A DNA stretch of 64,000 bases from Sporosarcina sp. JAI121 (GCF_013408665.1 NZ_JACCCL010000001.1:1503136-1567135); one strand, 5' to 3'. Counted from the stretch's first letter, positions 1-8,861 are shown. The notes: a model not told the origin generated them from the letters alone. A program made the numbers and translations.

Positions 1-63
1 TCAACGTTTGATCAATGAGACAAAATGGAACTATTGAGCGTATTTTACCTCAACTGTTATGGC

Positions 64-393
64 TTATCTGGAGGTTTCCTGAAGTTCGATATTAACCACT
101 TTTTCAGTTTCAGTAGTAAACTCAATTCTTACAAAAACGCCGAATTCGTTGTCACCATCTTTTAACCATAGCTTAAACTTTTCAATTGTTGAATCCCCTT
201 TAGTTTCGCTACCTTCATGTAGATAGTCAATAATATTCGCATTGGGATATTTTGATTGTATCTCTTTTATAGCGAGTTTACTCCACTTAGCATAGGATGG
301 AATTTCTTGTTGTGCATGAGCAATAGGTGGAATATGTGTTAGTGCTGAATTAATTGCAATGAAAATTCCAAGTGCAATAAATGATTTTCGCAT
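64..393 (-). CDS. Secreted DUF3889 (YqzG-like) protein
   Basis: This is a 109-residue exported protein of unknown function. A Sec signal peptide is visible: a basic start, a hydrophobic stretch over residues 4-24 and an AHA site at 25-27. The mature part carries the pattern remembered for DUF3889 (YAKW near 34-37, a KYPNANI stretch, FKLWL, EFGVFVRIEF). The ATG at 393 follows an AAAGGAGCTGAG ribosome-binding site. An inverted repeat lies just upstream in the leader. It is transcribed alone, divergently from nothing obvious. Family assignment is from memory of the pattern; molecular role is not known. Confidence 0.75.
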   Translation of the reverse strand: MRKSFIALGIFIAINSALTHIPPIAHAQQEIPSYAKWSKLAIKEIQSKYPNANIIDYLHEGSETKGDSTIEKFKLWLKDGDNEFGVFVRIEFTTETEKVVNIELQETSR

Positions 394-414
394 AATTGAT
401 CTCAGCTCCTTTTC

Positions 415-449
415 TATAGGATGAGTAATTTGCTTAAAATCATCCTATA
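415..449 (-). promoter_or_regulatory. Inverted repeat upstream of the DUF3889 gene
   Basis: A perfect 10-bp inverted repeat, TATAGGATGA and TCATCCTATA separated by 15 bases, sits 22 bases before the start codon. It could be a repressor operator or a leader hairpin close to the ribosome-binding site. No known regulator motif was recognised. Confidence 0.45.
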
Positions 450-967
450 TCGAATAAGAATTTATGAAAAAAACCACCACACCATTTAGACCATAATAAA
501 AGTAGCATTCCATAAGATAAATCGAAGCATGCCCAGAGGACCTAAATGCCTCTCAAATTGAAAAAACAGTATGATATTGAATCATACATCATAGGAAAAG
601 AACAGTTAGCATTGGAAATTAAACAGTATGGAATGGCTTGGTATCGCGGCTCTGGAGGTTGAGGCAGATGGGAAGCCCTATAATACTCGACCAGCAACCT
701 GACAGGTATCATTGGTCAGAGGCGGTTTGGCAGACAGTTAATTTATTATTAACCACTTTTGGGCTATGATTTATTCCAAAACTAGTCCTAGACGCTAAAA
801 TTTTCTCAAACGATCACATGCATGTCAGCTGTTTTTTTATAGGCAAGACCATCATTGTCCTTCTAGGCGGGTAATTTGAACGCTAACTCGAATAATAGGC
901 GCATTTTTAAAAAAGTGAACTATTACTCGAGTTTTGTGTTCCATTTTTTATCGAACAATGAGTAGCT
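450..967. other. Intergenic stretch, one doubtful 38-codon ORF
   Basis: No convincing gene is seen. An ATG frame at 546-662 (+) encodes 38 residues (starting MPLKLKKQYD) after a weak AGAGGA site; it matches nothing I know and may be a fragment. At 884-938 near-perfect 14-base arms (AACTCGAATAATAG and CTATTACTCGAGTT) can form a hairpin downstream of proI, but no U-run follows on the proI strand, so a terminator role is uncertain. Confidence 0.4.
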
Positions 968-1777
968 TCAAGACCCCGCTCCTAGCTCCCGTGAACGCGC
1001 CTCCGCCTTTCCAATACAATTCGCAATCGTTTCTTTGAACAGACCATCCTTCAGTGCATTTAAACCTGCCGCCGTCGTGCCGCCTGGACTTGTCACATTT
1101 TCACGCAATTCCGCCGGTTCCGTACCCGTCTGTTTCAACATCGCCGCTGCTCCTTCAAGTGTTTGAATGATTAGCGCGCGCGCAACTTCTTTCGAAAGTC
1201 CTTTGCCGATTGCCGCTTCTTCAAGCGCTTCCGCTAAATAATAGACATACGCAGGTCCGCTGCCGGACAGAGCGGTGACTGCATGTAAGTCATCTTCCTC
1301 GACTTCTTTCACCATACCGACTGATTCCAGGAGACCAAGGATATGTTTTTTCATCTCTTCGTTAATCGCTTGATTCCACGCAATTCCACTGGCTGATTTG
1401 CCGATTGTGGCAGAGGTGTTAGGCATCGATCGCGCGATGGGCCTTGCGCCGAGGCCGTTTTCAATTGTCTGTATTGAGACACCTGCAATGACCGACAAAA
1501 CTGCTGTTCTACCGGCCAAATAGGGAAGGGTATCCGTCATCGCCTGATGGATGTCTTTCGGTTTCGTCGCAAGAACAATAAGGTCCGCATTTTTCAGCGC
1601 CTCTTTTTTCTTGCAGACAATGGATACACCGTATTTATTTTGTAATGAAATTAGTCTTTCATCATCCGATCTGTTCATGACGAAAACATGATGAGGTTCT
1701 ACAGCACCTTGTTTTACAATTCCTGCGATAACAGCTTCTGCCATCGATCCGGCACCTATAAATACAATCGTTTTCAT
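968..1777 (-). CDS. proI: Pyrroline-5-carboxylate reductase
   Basis: This enzyme catalyses the last step of proline synthesis, reducing 1-pyrroline-5-carboxylate to proline with NAD(P)H in the cytoplasm. The 269-residue length is normal. The N-terminal Rossmann motif GAGSMAEAVI is at about residues 8-17, and the C-terminal family signature region (SGSGPAYVYY, then TSPGGTTAAGL near 230-240) is present. A T-box leader precedes it, so expression should rise when uncharged tRNA-Pro accumulates. In B. subtilis proI (yqjO) is followed by yqjP and yqjQ; here those genes are 3 kb away across a zinc-ribbon/SPFH pair. Confidence 0.95.
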   Translation of the reverse strand: MKTIVFIGAGSMAEAVIAGIVKQGAVEPHHVFVMNRSDDERLISLQNKYGVSIVCKKKEALKNADLIVLATKPKDIHQAMTDTLPYLAGRTAVLSVIAGVSIQTIENGLGARPIARSMPNTSATIGKSASGIAWNQAINEEMKKHILGLLESVGMVKEVEEDDLHAVTALSGSGPAYVYYLAEALEEAAIGKGLSKEVARALIIQTLEGAAAMLKQTGTEPAELRENVTSPGGTTAAGLNALKDGLFKETIANCIGKAEARSRELGAGS

Positions 1778-1831
1778 TTACATTACCCCTTTCTTTTCGC
1801 AACTAAAAGCCTAAGTATCTTGAACGGACAC

Positions 1832-2072
1832 AAAAAAACATGCGCTCCCGTCCCTACTAATAAGGACGAAAACGCATGTTTCCGCGGTACCACCTAAATT
1901 TACCGGCATTATGCCGGTACATCTCGTTCTTTCTTAACGCGAAAGGCACGCCCGTGTTTCCACGGCAGCTCGGAAGGAGGTTCGAAGCGGGAGAGGGGGA
2001 TGTGGCTTTCAGCCGGTGACCACATTTTCTGTTCTCCATTTCCGCAACTACTCGTCTTCGTCAAAGCCTGTA
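1832..2072 (-). promoter_or_regulatory. T-box riboswitch, proline specific
   Basis: The leader of proI carries the conserved T-box sequence GGTGGTACCGCGGAAA at 1894-1879 (minus strand). It is followed by a terminator whose stem AACATGCG/CGCATGTT ends in a U-run at 1832-1881. Upstream, a stem I begins near GACGAAGACGAGTAG, and the specifier-loop context GAA-CCT-C places codon CCT (1980-1978) as the specifier, which reads proline. This matches the known T-box control of proI and proBA in Bacillus. Uncharged tRNA-Pro would stabilise the antiterminator. The exact stem I boundaries are approximate. Confidence 0.93.
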
Positions 2073-2090
2073 TGTACTTGAATTAGTCCG

Positions 2091-2119
2091 ATTATTGCAC
2101 GCGGTCTGAAGAAAGTCAA
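2091..2119 (-). promoter_or_regulatory. Sigma-A promoter of the proI T-box transcript
   Basis: On the minus strand TTGACT (2119-2114) and AATAAT (2096-2091) are separated by exactly 17 bases. This places transcription start just ahead of the T-box stem I. Confidence 0.75.
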
Positions 2120-2144
2120 CTTTCTAATTCTTCAAGAACCACCG

Positions 2145-3266
2145 TCATACCATTTCAGCGAAAAATAGAATCAGCATAATAATGGCGATGGCCAGTCCTG
2201 CAACCAGCGATACTTTCACGGCACTCACAGGAGATTTTCCACTTACTTTGCCGGTCTGTCCATTGACGAGGAAGCGATAGACCTTATTGTTGAACTGAAA
2301 CGAGGAAATCCATAAAGGCAATAGGATATGTTTGTATGTAATGTTGTCATAGTCTGTGGAGACGCTCACGATATTGACAACATCGCCATATACTTGTCCG
2401 TATATTCCATTTGTAATTCCGTCGTCTATGACAGCTTTGGCATCATTCCATCCATCCTTCAACGGAATCGAATACTTCTCCGCCAAGAAACCCGATAAAT
2501 ACTCCATTTTATAATCGACAAGCCCATTCAAATGGAAAGGTTCAACTTTATCAATCAATCCGCTGGCGACATTACGTGAAGCTTTCACCAATACATCATC
2601 AAAGAATTTGCTATAACGGCCGTGTTCCGTATGCCACCTGATTTTTCGGACTTGCTCCGTTACTTGTCTGGGCTTACCGTCTTCAACTACTGTACGCGTT
2701 ACTGTGACGTAATAATACGTTCCAATCTGTACGATGAAAGATGAATCCGTCTGGGAGTCGAACGTCCAGTAAGGAATATAAGCACCAGCCAAATGGTCTA
2801 ATTTATAAGATTGGACCAGCTTGGAAGGAGCAAAATATCTCTTTTTCATCCATGCCTTAAATTTGTTGACGGCCTCTTCTTTGGTGATCTGGAAGGGAAG
2901 GACCAATGCCGGTTTGATGCCAGCGTGGTTATCGGTTATCGCAATATGCGACGAACCGCAAAATGAGCAGAAATCTGCTACTTTGTCTGTATCCAAAAGT
3001 GTTTCGGCACCACAGTTTTTACATTTGAAAACACGTTTTTCTTCATCCCAACTGTAGTCTTCTTTTTCAAGGGCCTGCAGGAAATCATGTTCAATCGTGT
3101 TTTTGCGCGATTTCTCAATTTCCTTTTCGCTGCCGCAAAATGGGCATTTAAGGGTTCCGCTTGCTGGTTCAAACATGGTATTACCGCCACAGGAAGAACA
3201 ATTATTCACTTCTGTCTGTTCAACTTTTGTTGTTTCAGTCTGCTTATCCTTGTCTAAATCTGTCAT
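2145..3266 (-). CDS. Zinc-ribbon membrane protein (YdjG-like)
   Basis: This 373-residue protein has two N-terminal zinc ribbons (CSSC...CPFC near 23-45 and CKNC...CSFC near 82-102). A beta-rich soluble body follows, and one C-terminal transmembrane helix (about 352-372) ends the protein. The layout matches TFIIB-type zinc-ribbon proteins such as B. subtilis YdjG, which works with YdjI and PspA in envelope stress. It is the second gene of a two-gene operon, 19 bases after the SPFH gene. No pspA or ydjH homologue lies beside it here. The function as a PspA-linked envelope factor is inferred from the family. Confidence 0.75.
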   Translation of the reverse strand: MTDLDKDKQTETTKVEQTEVNNCSSCGGNTMFEPASGTLKCPFCGSEKEIEKSRKNTIEHDFLQALEKEDYSWDEEKRVFKCKNCGAETLLDTDKVADFCSFCGSSHIAITDNHAGIKPALVLPFQITKEEAVNKFKAWMKKRYFAPSKLVQSYKLDHLAGAYIPYWTFDSQTDSSFIVQIGTYYYVTVTRTVVEDGKPRQVTEQVRKIRWHTEHGRYSKFFDDVLVKASRNVASGLIDKVEPFHLNGLVDYKMEYLSGFLAEKYSIPLKDGWNDAKAVIDDGITNGIYGQVYGDVVNIVSVSTDYDNITYKHILLPLWISSFQFNNKVYRFLVNGQTGKVSGKSPVSAVKVSLVAGLAIAIIMLILFFAEMV

Positions 3267-3285
3267 ATGAACACCTCTTTATCGA

Positions 3286-4434
3286 TCACTGTTGCAGACT
3301 ATCGCCGCAGTCGCCGCAGAACTTCGCATTGGGACCATTACCCTTGCCGCATTTCGTACATGTTTTTTCGGTCATTTGTTTTGCGCCACATTCCCCGCAG
3401 AATTTGGCCTCTGCATTTATTGCTGCCTGACAGCTGACGCATGGTACCTTTTGCTTTTGAACTGTTTTGCCACAATCGCCACAAAACTTCGCGCCTGGAT
3501 TAATGAGTGCCTGACAATGAGGACAAGTCATTTTTTCTGGTTGCGGAGTTGAAGGAAGATTTTTTTGTTGCTGGTTGTTTTGTAAGGCATTCGCCATGAC
3601 ACTTCCAAGTGCAGCCCCTGCTCCAATTCCTGCACCGGCTCCTGCTAATCCGCCGCCTTCATTTTGCGCAGCTTCCCTGATGGCCTCTGCAGCCTGGTAT
3701 TGCTGATACTGATTCATGTCTCCGAGAACACCCATGGATGTTTTGCGATCCAACACTTTTTCCACTTCTTCGGGCAGAGATAAATTTTCAATGTACAGGG
3801 AAGTGATTTCAAATCCGAATGTACTGAATCGTTGTTCCATCTTCTCTTTGCCTTTTTCACTTAATTCATCGTAGTTCATCGCCAGATCCAGAGCAGCGAT
3901 ATTCGATTCGGCAAAGAGATCTGTAAGTCCCGACAGCACCATCTTTTTCAACTGGCCTTCAATGCTGCTCGTGTCATAGGATGCATTCGTGCCGAACAGT
4001 TCTTTTAAGAACACGGTTGGTTTGGAAATCCGATACGAGTAAATACCATAGCCTCGTAAACGAATGACGCCAAACTCGGAATCGCGCATCATGATCGGGT
4101 TCGAAGTGCCCCATTTTTGGTTGATGAATTGCTTCGTATTCACAAAATAGACTTCCGCTTTAAAAGGGGAGTTGAAGCCATGTTTCCATGATTTCAATTT
4201 TGTTAGAATTGGCATGTTTTGTGTGTATAATAGATGACGTCCCGGTCCGAATACATCCGCGATTTCGCCTTCGTTGACGAAAATTGCCACTTGTGATTCC
4301 CGAACGGTTAACTCTGCCCCCATTTTGATTTCGTTGTTTTGAACGGGAAAACGGTAAACCATTGTATTCGCATTCTGGTCTGTCCATTCAATGACTTCGA
4401 TAAATTGACTCTTAAAAAATCCGAATAAACCCAT
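3286..4434 (-). CDS. SPFH-domain protein with C-terminal zinc ribbons (YdjI-like)
   Basis: The N-terminal two thirds of this 382-residue protein is an SPFH/band-7 type domain (GAELTVRESQVAIFVNEGEI near 37-56, then the FGFEITSLYIENLSLPEEVE region). A Gly/Ala-rich hinge follows (about 262-285), then three short zinc ribbons, each with CxxC...KFCG(D/E)CG. B. subtilis YdjI has an SPFH domain and helps recruit PspA to the membrane. The gene heads an operon with the YdjG-like gene. The start ATG at 4434 follows an AGGAGG-type site. There is no PspA gene in the window, so the partner is unknown. Confidence 0.8.
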   Translation of the reverse strand: MGLFGFFKSQFIEVIEWTDQNANTMVYRFPVQNNEIKMGAELTVRESQVAIFVNEGEIADVFGPGRHLLYTQNMPILTKLKSWKHGFNSPFKAEVYFVNTKQFINQKWGTSNPIMMRDSEFGVIRLRGYGIYSYRISKPTVFLKELFGTNASYDTSSIEGQLKKMVLSGLTDLFAESNIAALDLAMNYDELSEKGKEKMEQRFSTFGFEITSLYIENLSLPEEVEKVLDRKTSMGVLGDMNQYQQYQAAEAIREAAQNEGGGLAGAGAGIGAGAALGSVMANALQNNQQQKNLPSTPQPEKMTCPHCQALINPGAKFCGDCGKTVQKQKVPCVSCQAAINAEAKFCGECGAKQMTEKTCTKCGKGNGPNAKFCGDCGDSLQQ

Positions 4435-4607
4435 GTATACAACCTCCTAGTAGTTCCGTATTCAGATAAATAAATTCGACAACAGATAATGCCATTATAC
4501 CATTTTAAACTTCTTGGTAGAGAATTGATTAAAAAGGTGACGTCTTCTAGTAAAAAAAGGTACAATGTACTGAATACTCATTCATTTATATAAAGGGGAT
4601 TTTTCAT

Positions 4608-5552
4608 ATGATACAGAAGATTGTTATACCAACACCATTCGCGGTCGGCGATGTAAATGCTTTTCTTGTAAAAGGTGATACACTGTCGCTCGTCGATGCG
4701 GGACCGAAAACCCCCGATGCATATGAAGCATTGAAACAGGGCATCAAGGAAGCCGGTTATTCATTCAATGATATTGAACAAGTCATTTTGACGCATCATC
4801 ATCCAGACCATGCCGGCTGGATTGATGCATTTGATAATGCGAAAGTTCTTGGCCACACGTACAATGATTTATGGTTGAAACGGGATGAAGCTTTTTTCCG
4901 CTATCATGATGCGTTTTATCTCGACTGTCTTATCGAAGAAGGCGTACCGGAACAGTACCTTGGCTGGGTTAAGAAGATGAAACGATCTGTTTCCTACATG
5001 GGAGAACGTCCACTCGATATGACGCTTGCTGAAGAAGATGCATTGCCCGGGCATCCCGGTTGGACCGTAATGGAAACCCCAGGTCATGCACAAAGCCATA
5101 TTGTGTTATGGAATGAAGAGAATCGAACAATGATTGGCGGAGACTTAGTGCTTGAAAAAGTGTCTTCAAACCCGCTCATTGAACCGCCGCTAGATCCCCA
5201 GCAGGGGCGCCCGCGATCTTTACTGCAGTATAATAATTCCTTGAAACGGCTCCTTACATTGCCGGTCGATCTTATCTATAGCGGACACGGCAACGAAGTG
5301 CGGAATGCTCATGGACTTATTGAAAATCGGCTCGAGAAGCAGCATGATCGGGCTATGAAAGTGCTTGCGATGATGGACGAAGGCTCTCGGACGATTTTTG
5401 AATTGACCCGCGAACTGTTTCCGGCTGTTTATGAAAAAGAGCTTGGACTTACGCTTTCCGAAACGATTGGTCAAACAGATTACCTTTTTGAAGAAGGGCT
5501 AATCCGTGAAACACGGGATGAAGGCGGCGTCCTCCACTATGAACAAGCGTAA
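4608..5552 (+). CDS. yqjP: MBL-fold metallo-hydrolase YqjP
   Basis: This is a 314-residue metallo-beta-lactamase-fold hydrolase. The zinc-binding motif HxHxDH is intact at residues 63-68 (HHHPDH). Further metal-ligand regions appear at the TPGHAQSHI stretch, at GGDLVLE and at the late SGHG. A C-terminal winged-helix-like tail follows, as in YqjP. The substrate is unknown. It is translationally coupled to the SDR gene yqjQ: the two frames overlap by 14 bases. The same yqjP-yqjQ pair sits near proI in B. subtilis. Confidence 0.88.
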   Translation: MIQKIVIPTPFAVGDVNAFLVKGDTLSLVDAGPKTPDAYEALKQGIKEAGYSFNDIEQVILTHHHPDHAGWIDAFDNAKVLGHTYNDLWLKRDEAFFRYHDAFYLDCLIEEGVPEQYLGWVKKMKRSVSYMGERPLDMTLAEEDALPGHPGWTVMETPGHAQSHIVLWNEENRTMIGGDLVLEKVSSNPLIEPPLDPQQGRPRSLLQYNNSLKRLLTLPVDLIYSGHGNEVRNAHGLIENRLEKQHDRAMKVLAMMDEGSRTIFELTRELFPAVYEKELGLTLSETIGQTDYLFEEGLIRETRDEGGVLHYEQA

Positions 5553-6291
5553 ATCGATTCTTGTAACGGGAGCGACGAGCGGGGTTGGATATGCGTTGAC
5601 GAAAAGACTGTTGGCAGAAGGATATGAAGTGTGGGCAACAGGCAGGACGCCCGCTGTTTTAAAGGAGCTCAAAAGTGAAGGTGCGCATGCGGTATCTGCG
5701 GATTTGTCAAAAAAAGAAGACGTTGAGCAGTTGGTGGCAAAGGTCGGTTTACTCGATGCTGTCGTCTTTTCGGCGGGCGTCGGCACATTCGAACGTGCAC
5801 ATGAGACCCCCGATGAGGCGATAGAGGCCATGATGGCTATCAATGTCATAGGACCGATGCAATTGACGAAACTTCTGTTACCCGGAATGATCGACCGCCG
5901 CAGCGGTCATCTGATTTATCTCGGTTCACAAGCCGGGAAAGTGGCGACACCGAAAGCGTCCGTCTACGCGGCGTCCAAGCATGCAATCATAGGCTATACG
6001 AATGCGCTTCGCATGGAGGTAGCTCCATTCGGCATCCATGTCACGACTATTAATCCGGGTCCAATCGACACGCCGTTTCTGGATTTAGCGGATGAAACAG
6101 GTATTTATCGTACGTCGCTTGGCAAGCATTTATTGACCGTGGAAACAGTTGTCGATTCGGTGATTAATACAGTGGGAAAACCGGTTCGTGACGTGAATTT
6201 ACCGTGGTATATGGGCATTACAAGCAAACTTCATGCACTCGCGCCGACGCTTGTCGAACGGTTAGGGCGTAAGTATTTTATGAAGAAATAA
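5539..6291 (+). CDS. yqjQ: Short-chain dehydrogenase YqjQ
   Basis: This is a 250-residue classical SDR oxidoreductase. The NAD(P)-binding motif TGATSGVG is at residues 10-17, the catalytic YxxxK is in VYAASKHA, and a serine lies in YLGSQAG. The ATG at 5539 lies inside the end of yqjP and gives the expected MNKRKSILVTG start; a GTG at 5506 would add 11 unconserved residues. Substrate is unknown. Its coupling to yqjP suggests both act in one process, which is inference from conserved linkage. Confidence 0.88.
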   Translation: MNKRKSILVTGATSGVGYALTKRLLAEGYEVWATGRTPAVLKELKSEGAHAVSADLSKKEDVEQLVAKVGLLDAVVFSAGVGTFERAHETPDEAIEAMMAINVIGPMQLTKLLLPGMIDRRSGHLIYLGSQAGKVATPKASVYAASKHAIIGYTNALRMEVAPFGIHVTTINPGPIDTPFLDLADETGIYRTSLGKHLLTVETVVDSVINTVGKPVRDVNLPWYMGITSKLHALAPTLVERLGRKYFMKK

Positions 6292-6312
6292 AATGAATTC
6301 CATCTTGTAGGG

Positions 6313-6336
6313 ACCGGCGTAACTGCCGGTTTTTTG
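6313..6336 (+). terminator. Terminator after yqjQ
   Basis: A 6-bp stem ACCGGC/GCCGGT is followed directly by a run of six T, 22 bases after the yqjQ stop. Confidence 0.75.
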
Positions 6337-6381
6337 TCGTATCCAATAAAGATTGAAAGGTCTATCTGCATAAAGATTCCA

Positions 6382-6432
6382 TTGTATCTATGTAGCTGCT
6401 AGAGCTATAATACAAATAAGAACAAACGTTCC
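6382..6432 (+). promoter_or_regulatory. Promoter and LexA (SOS) operator of uvrX
   Basis: A TATAAT at 6406-6411 with a weaker TTGTAT 18 bases upstream makes a promoter. Immediately downstream, at 6419-6432, is AGAACAAACGTTCC, which contains GAAC-N4-GTTC, the core of the Gram-positive LexA (Cheo) box. An operator over the transcription start would block the polymerase until DNA damage inactivates LexA. Confidence 0.88.
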
Positions 6433-6451
6433 GTAAAGGGAGGAGTTTCAC

Positions 6452-7705
6452 ATGTATGAACATTTGCCGAACCGGAAAATCGTATGCTTTGATATGCGTA
6501 GCTTTTACGCCAGTTGCGCTGCCGCAATCGAAGGGCTCGACGTCATGAAGGTACCGATTGCCATCGTCGGCAATAAAGAACGCAAAGGTGGCATCGTTCT
6601 CGCTGCGTCTCCGTCACTGAAGAAACAATTCGGTGTGCGGACTGGTATGCGGCTGTTTGAAATCCCGGATGATCCCGCTATCCACCTTATCGAGCCCAAG
6701 ATGGGGTTTTATATCGATGTGTCGATGGAAATTACTCGGTTGCTAAACAGTTATGTTCCAAAAGAGGCAATTCATGTGTACAGCATTGATGAAAGTTTCA
6801 TTGACCTCAGTGGGACGGAACGGCTATGGGGATCGGTGGATGAGACGGTAAGAAGGATACAGGATGATCTCGAAACTCAGTTCCAATTGCCATCTGCATG
6901 CGGTATCGGACCAAATATGCTGCTGGCGAAACTCGCACTGGACATTGAAGCGAAAAAAACAGGTGTCGCTCATTGGATGTACGAGGATGTACCTGCCAAG
7001 TTATGGCCGGTCGCACCACTCAGCCGCATGTGGGGGATCGGCAGCCGACTTGAAAAGACATTGAATGGCATGGGGTTGTTCTCAGTTGGCGATCTTGCAC
7101 ATGCATCTCTCGAAAGACTTGAAAAGAAGTTAGGCGTCATGGGTAATCAATTGTATTACCACGCGCATGGCATCGATTTGTCCGACATGGGAGCACCACT
7201 CATAGAAGGGCAGGTCAGCTACGGAAAGGGGCAGATTCTCTACCGTGATTACACTTTACGGGAAGATGTGCTCACTATTGTTCTTGAAATGTGTGAAGAT
7301 GTCGCGATGCGGGCGAGAGAAGCGGGAAGGGCGGGACGCACCGTCCATTTGTCTATTGGCTATTCGAAACAGACACTTGGCGGCGGTTTCGGCCGTTCAC
7401 GTTCACTGAGCGAAGCGACGAATGATACAATGAAAATCTACCGGATGTGTACGAAATTGTTCGATGAATTCCATGATGGTCGTCCAGTTCGGCGTCTGTC
7501 AATCAGTCTGACGAATTTGGAAGAAGAGCATTCCATGCAGCTCAGTTTCTTCGATGAAGATAGATGGCGCACTCGGCAACTGGGTGGGGTGGTTGATTCG
7601 CTCCGGAAAAAGTATGGCTCGAATGCTGTTTTGCGTGCGGTGTCTTATACAGAAGCCGGGACGGCTGTTGAACGGGCGAAGCTGACCGGGGGGCATAAGA
7701 CATAG
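6452..7705 (+). CDS. uvrX: Y-family DNA polymerase, UvrX/YqjW type
   Basis: This is a translesion DNA polymerase of 417 residues. Catalytic acidic residues are visible at D14 (CFDMRSFYAS) and D113-E114 (YSIDESFIDL). The thumb/helix-hairpin region LWPVAPLSRMWGIGSRLEKTL and the little-finger region follow, and a beta-clamp-binding motif QLSFF is near the C-terminus. The motif-I variant DMRSFYAS fits the YqjW/UvrX subgroup rather than DinB. The ATG follows GGGAGGAG. A LexA box over the promoter makes it an SOS gene. Homologues usually sit beside a yolD gene; here the nearest yolD is about 1.5 kb downstream. Confidence 0.92.
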   Translation: MYEHLPNRKIVCFDMRSFYASCAAAIEGLDVMKVPIAIVGNKERKGGIVLAASPSLKKQFGVRTGMRLFEIPDDPAIHLIEPKMGFYIDVSMEITRLLNSYVPKEAIHVYSIDESFIDLSGTERLWGSVDETVRRIQDDLETQFQLPSACGIGPNMLLAKLALDIEAKKTGVAHWMYEDVPAKLWPVAPLSRMWGIGSRLEKTLNGMGLFSVGDLAHASLERLEKKLGVMGNQLYYHAHGIDLSDMGAPLIEGQVSYGKGQILYRDYTLREDVLTIVLEMCEDVAMRAREAGRAGRTVHLSIGYSKQTLGGGFGRSRSLSEATNDTMKIYRMCTKLFDEFHDGRPVRRLSISLTNLEEEHSMQLSFFDEDRWRTRQLGGVVDSLRKKYGSNAVLRAVSYTEAGTAVERAKLTGGHKT

Positions 7706-7751
7706 TCTTGGCATCATGTTCAAATATAGAAGGGATCTTTAGTTAGATAGA

Positions 7752-8275
7752 TCAACTTTTTGTTGCTCGTTCAACTATTTCTATACCGTTTAACGAAACG
7801 CTTCCATTTTCAATTAAAACTGCCTTCGATTTAGGTCCTATCGAGAATATGCCTCCCTTAACAGCAATTGTATTTATTTTGCCTTGTACGTGAAGGCTTC
7901 GAACATTTTTCCCGTTTGTAACAATTCTTCCACCGATTTCAACGGTATCGATTGTACCGCCTTCTTTGACACTTAATCCGTCGGCAGATAGTTGCGTGAT
8001 GACTCCCTTTACTAAGGATTCAGCTTCATCTCCAAAATTTTCTATATCTTCGTGTACGACTAACGTTCCTACAGGTTGACTGATTTGAATACCATCGGCA
8101 GCATTCACATGCGTAACAATTCGTTTAAATTCCGCATTGTTTTACACTTCCAGCATATACGTTAAATCCCCGAGCACCGATTCCGTACGTCTCGATTATA
8201 AGTCGACCGCCTACATCCCCAGCCCCACTAATAAATATGCCACTTCCTTCGGAACTATAGAAATAGTGGGTACAG
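7752..8275 (-). pseudogene. Decayed beta-repeat protein gene
   Basis: The open part at 7752-8108 encodes about 118 residues of short beta-repeat character (alternating V/I and G, e.g. GGTIDTVEIGGRIV and VQGKINTIAVKGG). It lacks a start with a ribosome-binding site. Reading upstream, the same style continues in a second frame (EGSGIFISGAGDVGGRL at about 8235-8185) and the two frames join by a shift near 8150. I read this as one gene broken by at least one frameshift and missing its 5' end. The family was not identified; a beta-solenoid or adhesin-like repeat protein is possible. Confidence 0.6.
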
Positions 8276-8329
8276 ATGAAGCCGTCTGTTCAATAATTTG
8301 AAGATACAAATTTTCAACAAACAGTGTAG

Positions 8330-8446
8330 AACGCTTTAATTCGAATACATTACGCTGAAACTGAATCATATAAAGATATTGCTGTTTCAATTGGGAATGA
8401 AAAAGCCGTCAGGGTAGTAGGAACTGTAAATGGAGAAATAAGCTAA
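8330..8446 (+). pseudogene. Short C-terminal gene fragment
   Basis: An open frame with no start ends at a TAA at 8446 and reads like a real C-terminus (YAETESYKDIAVSIGNEK, then a short tail ending NGEIS). A stop lies immediately upstream. It abuts the decayed beta-repeat gene on the other strand, so both are probably debris of one past rearrangement. Identity is unknown. Confidence 0.4.
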
Positions 8447-8653
8447 GTATCGTATATTCCTAGTCATCGAATTATCAGTTCGAACGGAAAATGAACAGGT
8501 TATGCAGGTGGATTGTGGAGAAGGGAATGGCTACCTCAGCATGAGAGGGATTATTTGCAAGGAAATGATTTAAGTCGAGGTTGATAAGGAGCATTTTAGT
8601 AGCGAAATGGGATGAAATCATAATGTTTCGGGGGGGATAGATCATGATTTAGA

Positions 8654-8684
8654 TGTACAAAATAGAACGTGCGTGTGGTATAAT
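8654..8684 (+). promoter_or_regulatory. Toxin promoter (extended -10)
   Basis: TGGTATAAT at 8676-8684 forms an extended -10 element, with a poor -35 (TGTACA, 8654-8659). It lies about 94 bases ahead of the small toxin start codon. Confidence 0.55.
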
Positions 8685-8777
8685 GAGAGGATAATAGTAT
8701 AGGGATTCAAGGGTGGTCAGCACTCCTGTTACTTGTTCCAGTCACGGTATATTCCATGGCGGAAGGGGGTGTTGTAC

Positions 8778-8861
8778 GTGAGCGTATTTCAAGCAATCGT
8801 CCTCATGATTAGCTTCGCTAGTCTGATTGTTGCTGTAATCGCATTATCACAAAAGAAATAA
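8778..8861 (+). CDS. Holin-like type I toxin, 27 residues
   Basis: The GTG-started frame encodes a 27-residue membrane peptide. It has a short N-terminus (MSVFQAIVLM), one hydrophobic helix of about 17 residues and a basic QKK end. This fits the putative holin-like toxin family (TxpA/BsrE/BsrG-like), whose members damage the cell membrane and are controlled by antisense RNAs. A GGAAGGGGGTG ribosome-binding site precedes it. An intact relative lies at 35233-35319. A strong terminator follows, and an opposite-strand promoter beyond it would drive an overlapping antisense RNA. Toxicity itself is inferred. Confidence 0.78.
   Translation: MSVFQAIVLMISFASLIVAVIALSQKK

Noticed and set aside
1857..2039. 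60-residue minus-strand frame upstream of proI, a possible leader peptide
   Set aside because: It runs through the T-box core and specifier stem; the conserved RNA explains the sequence fully.
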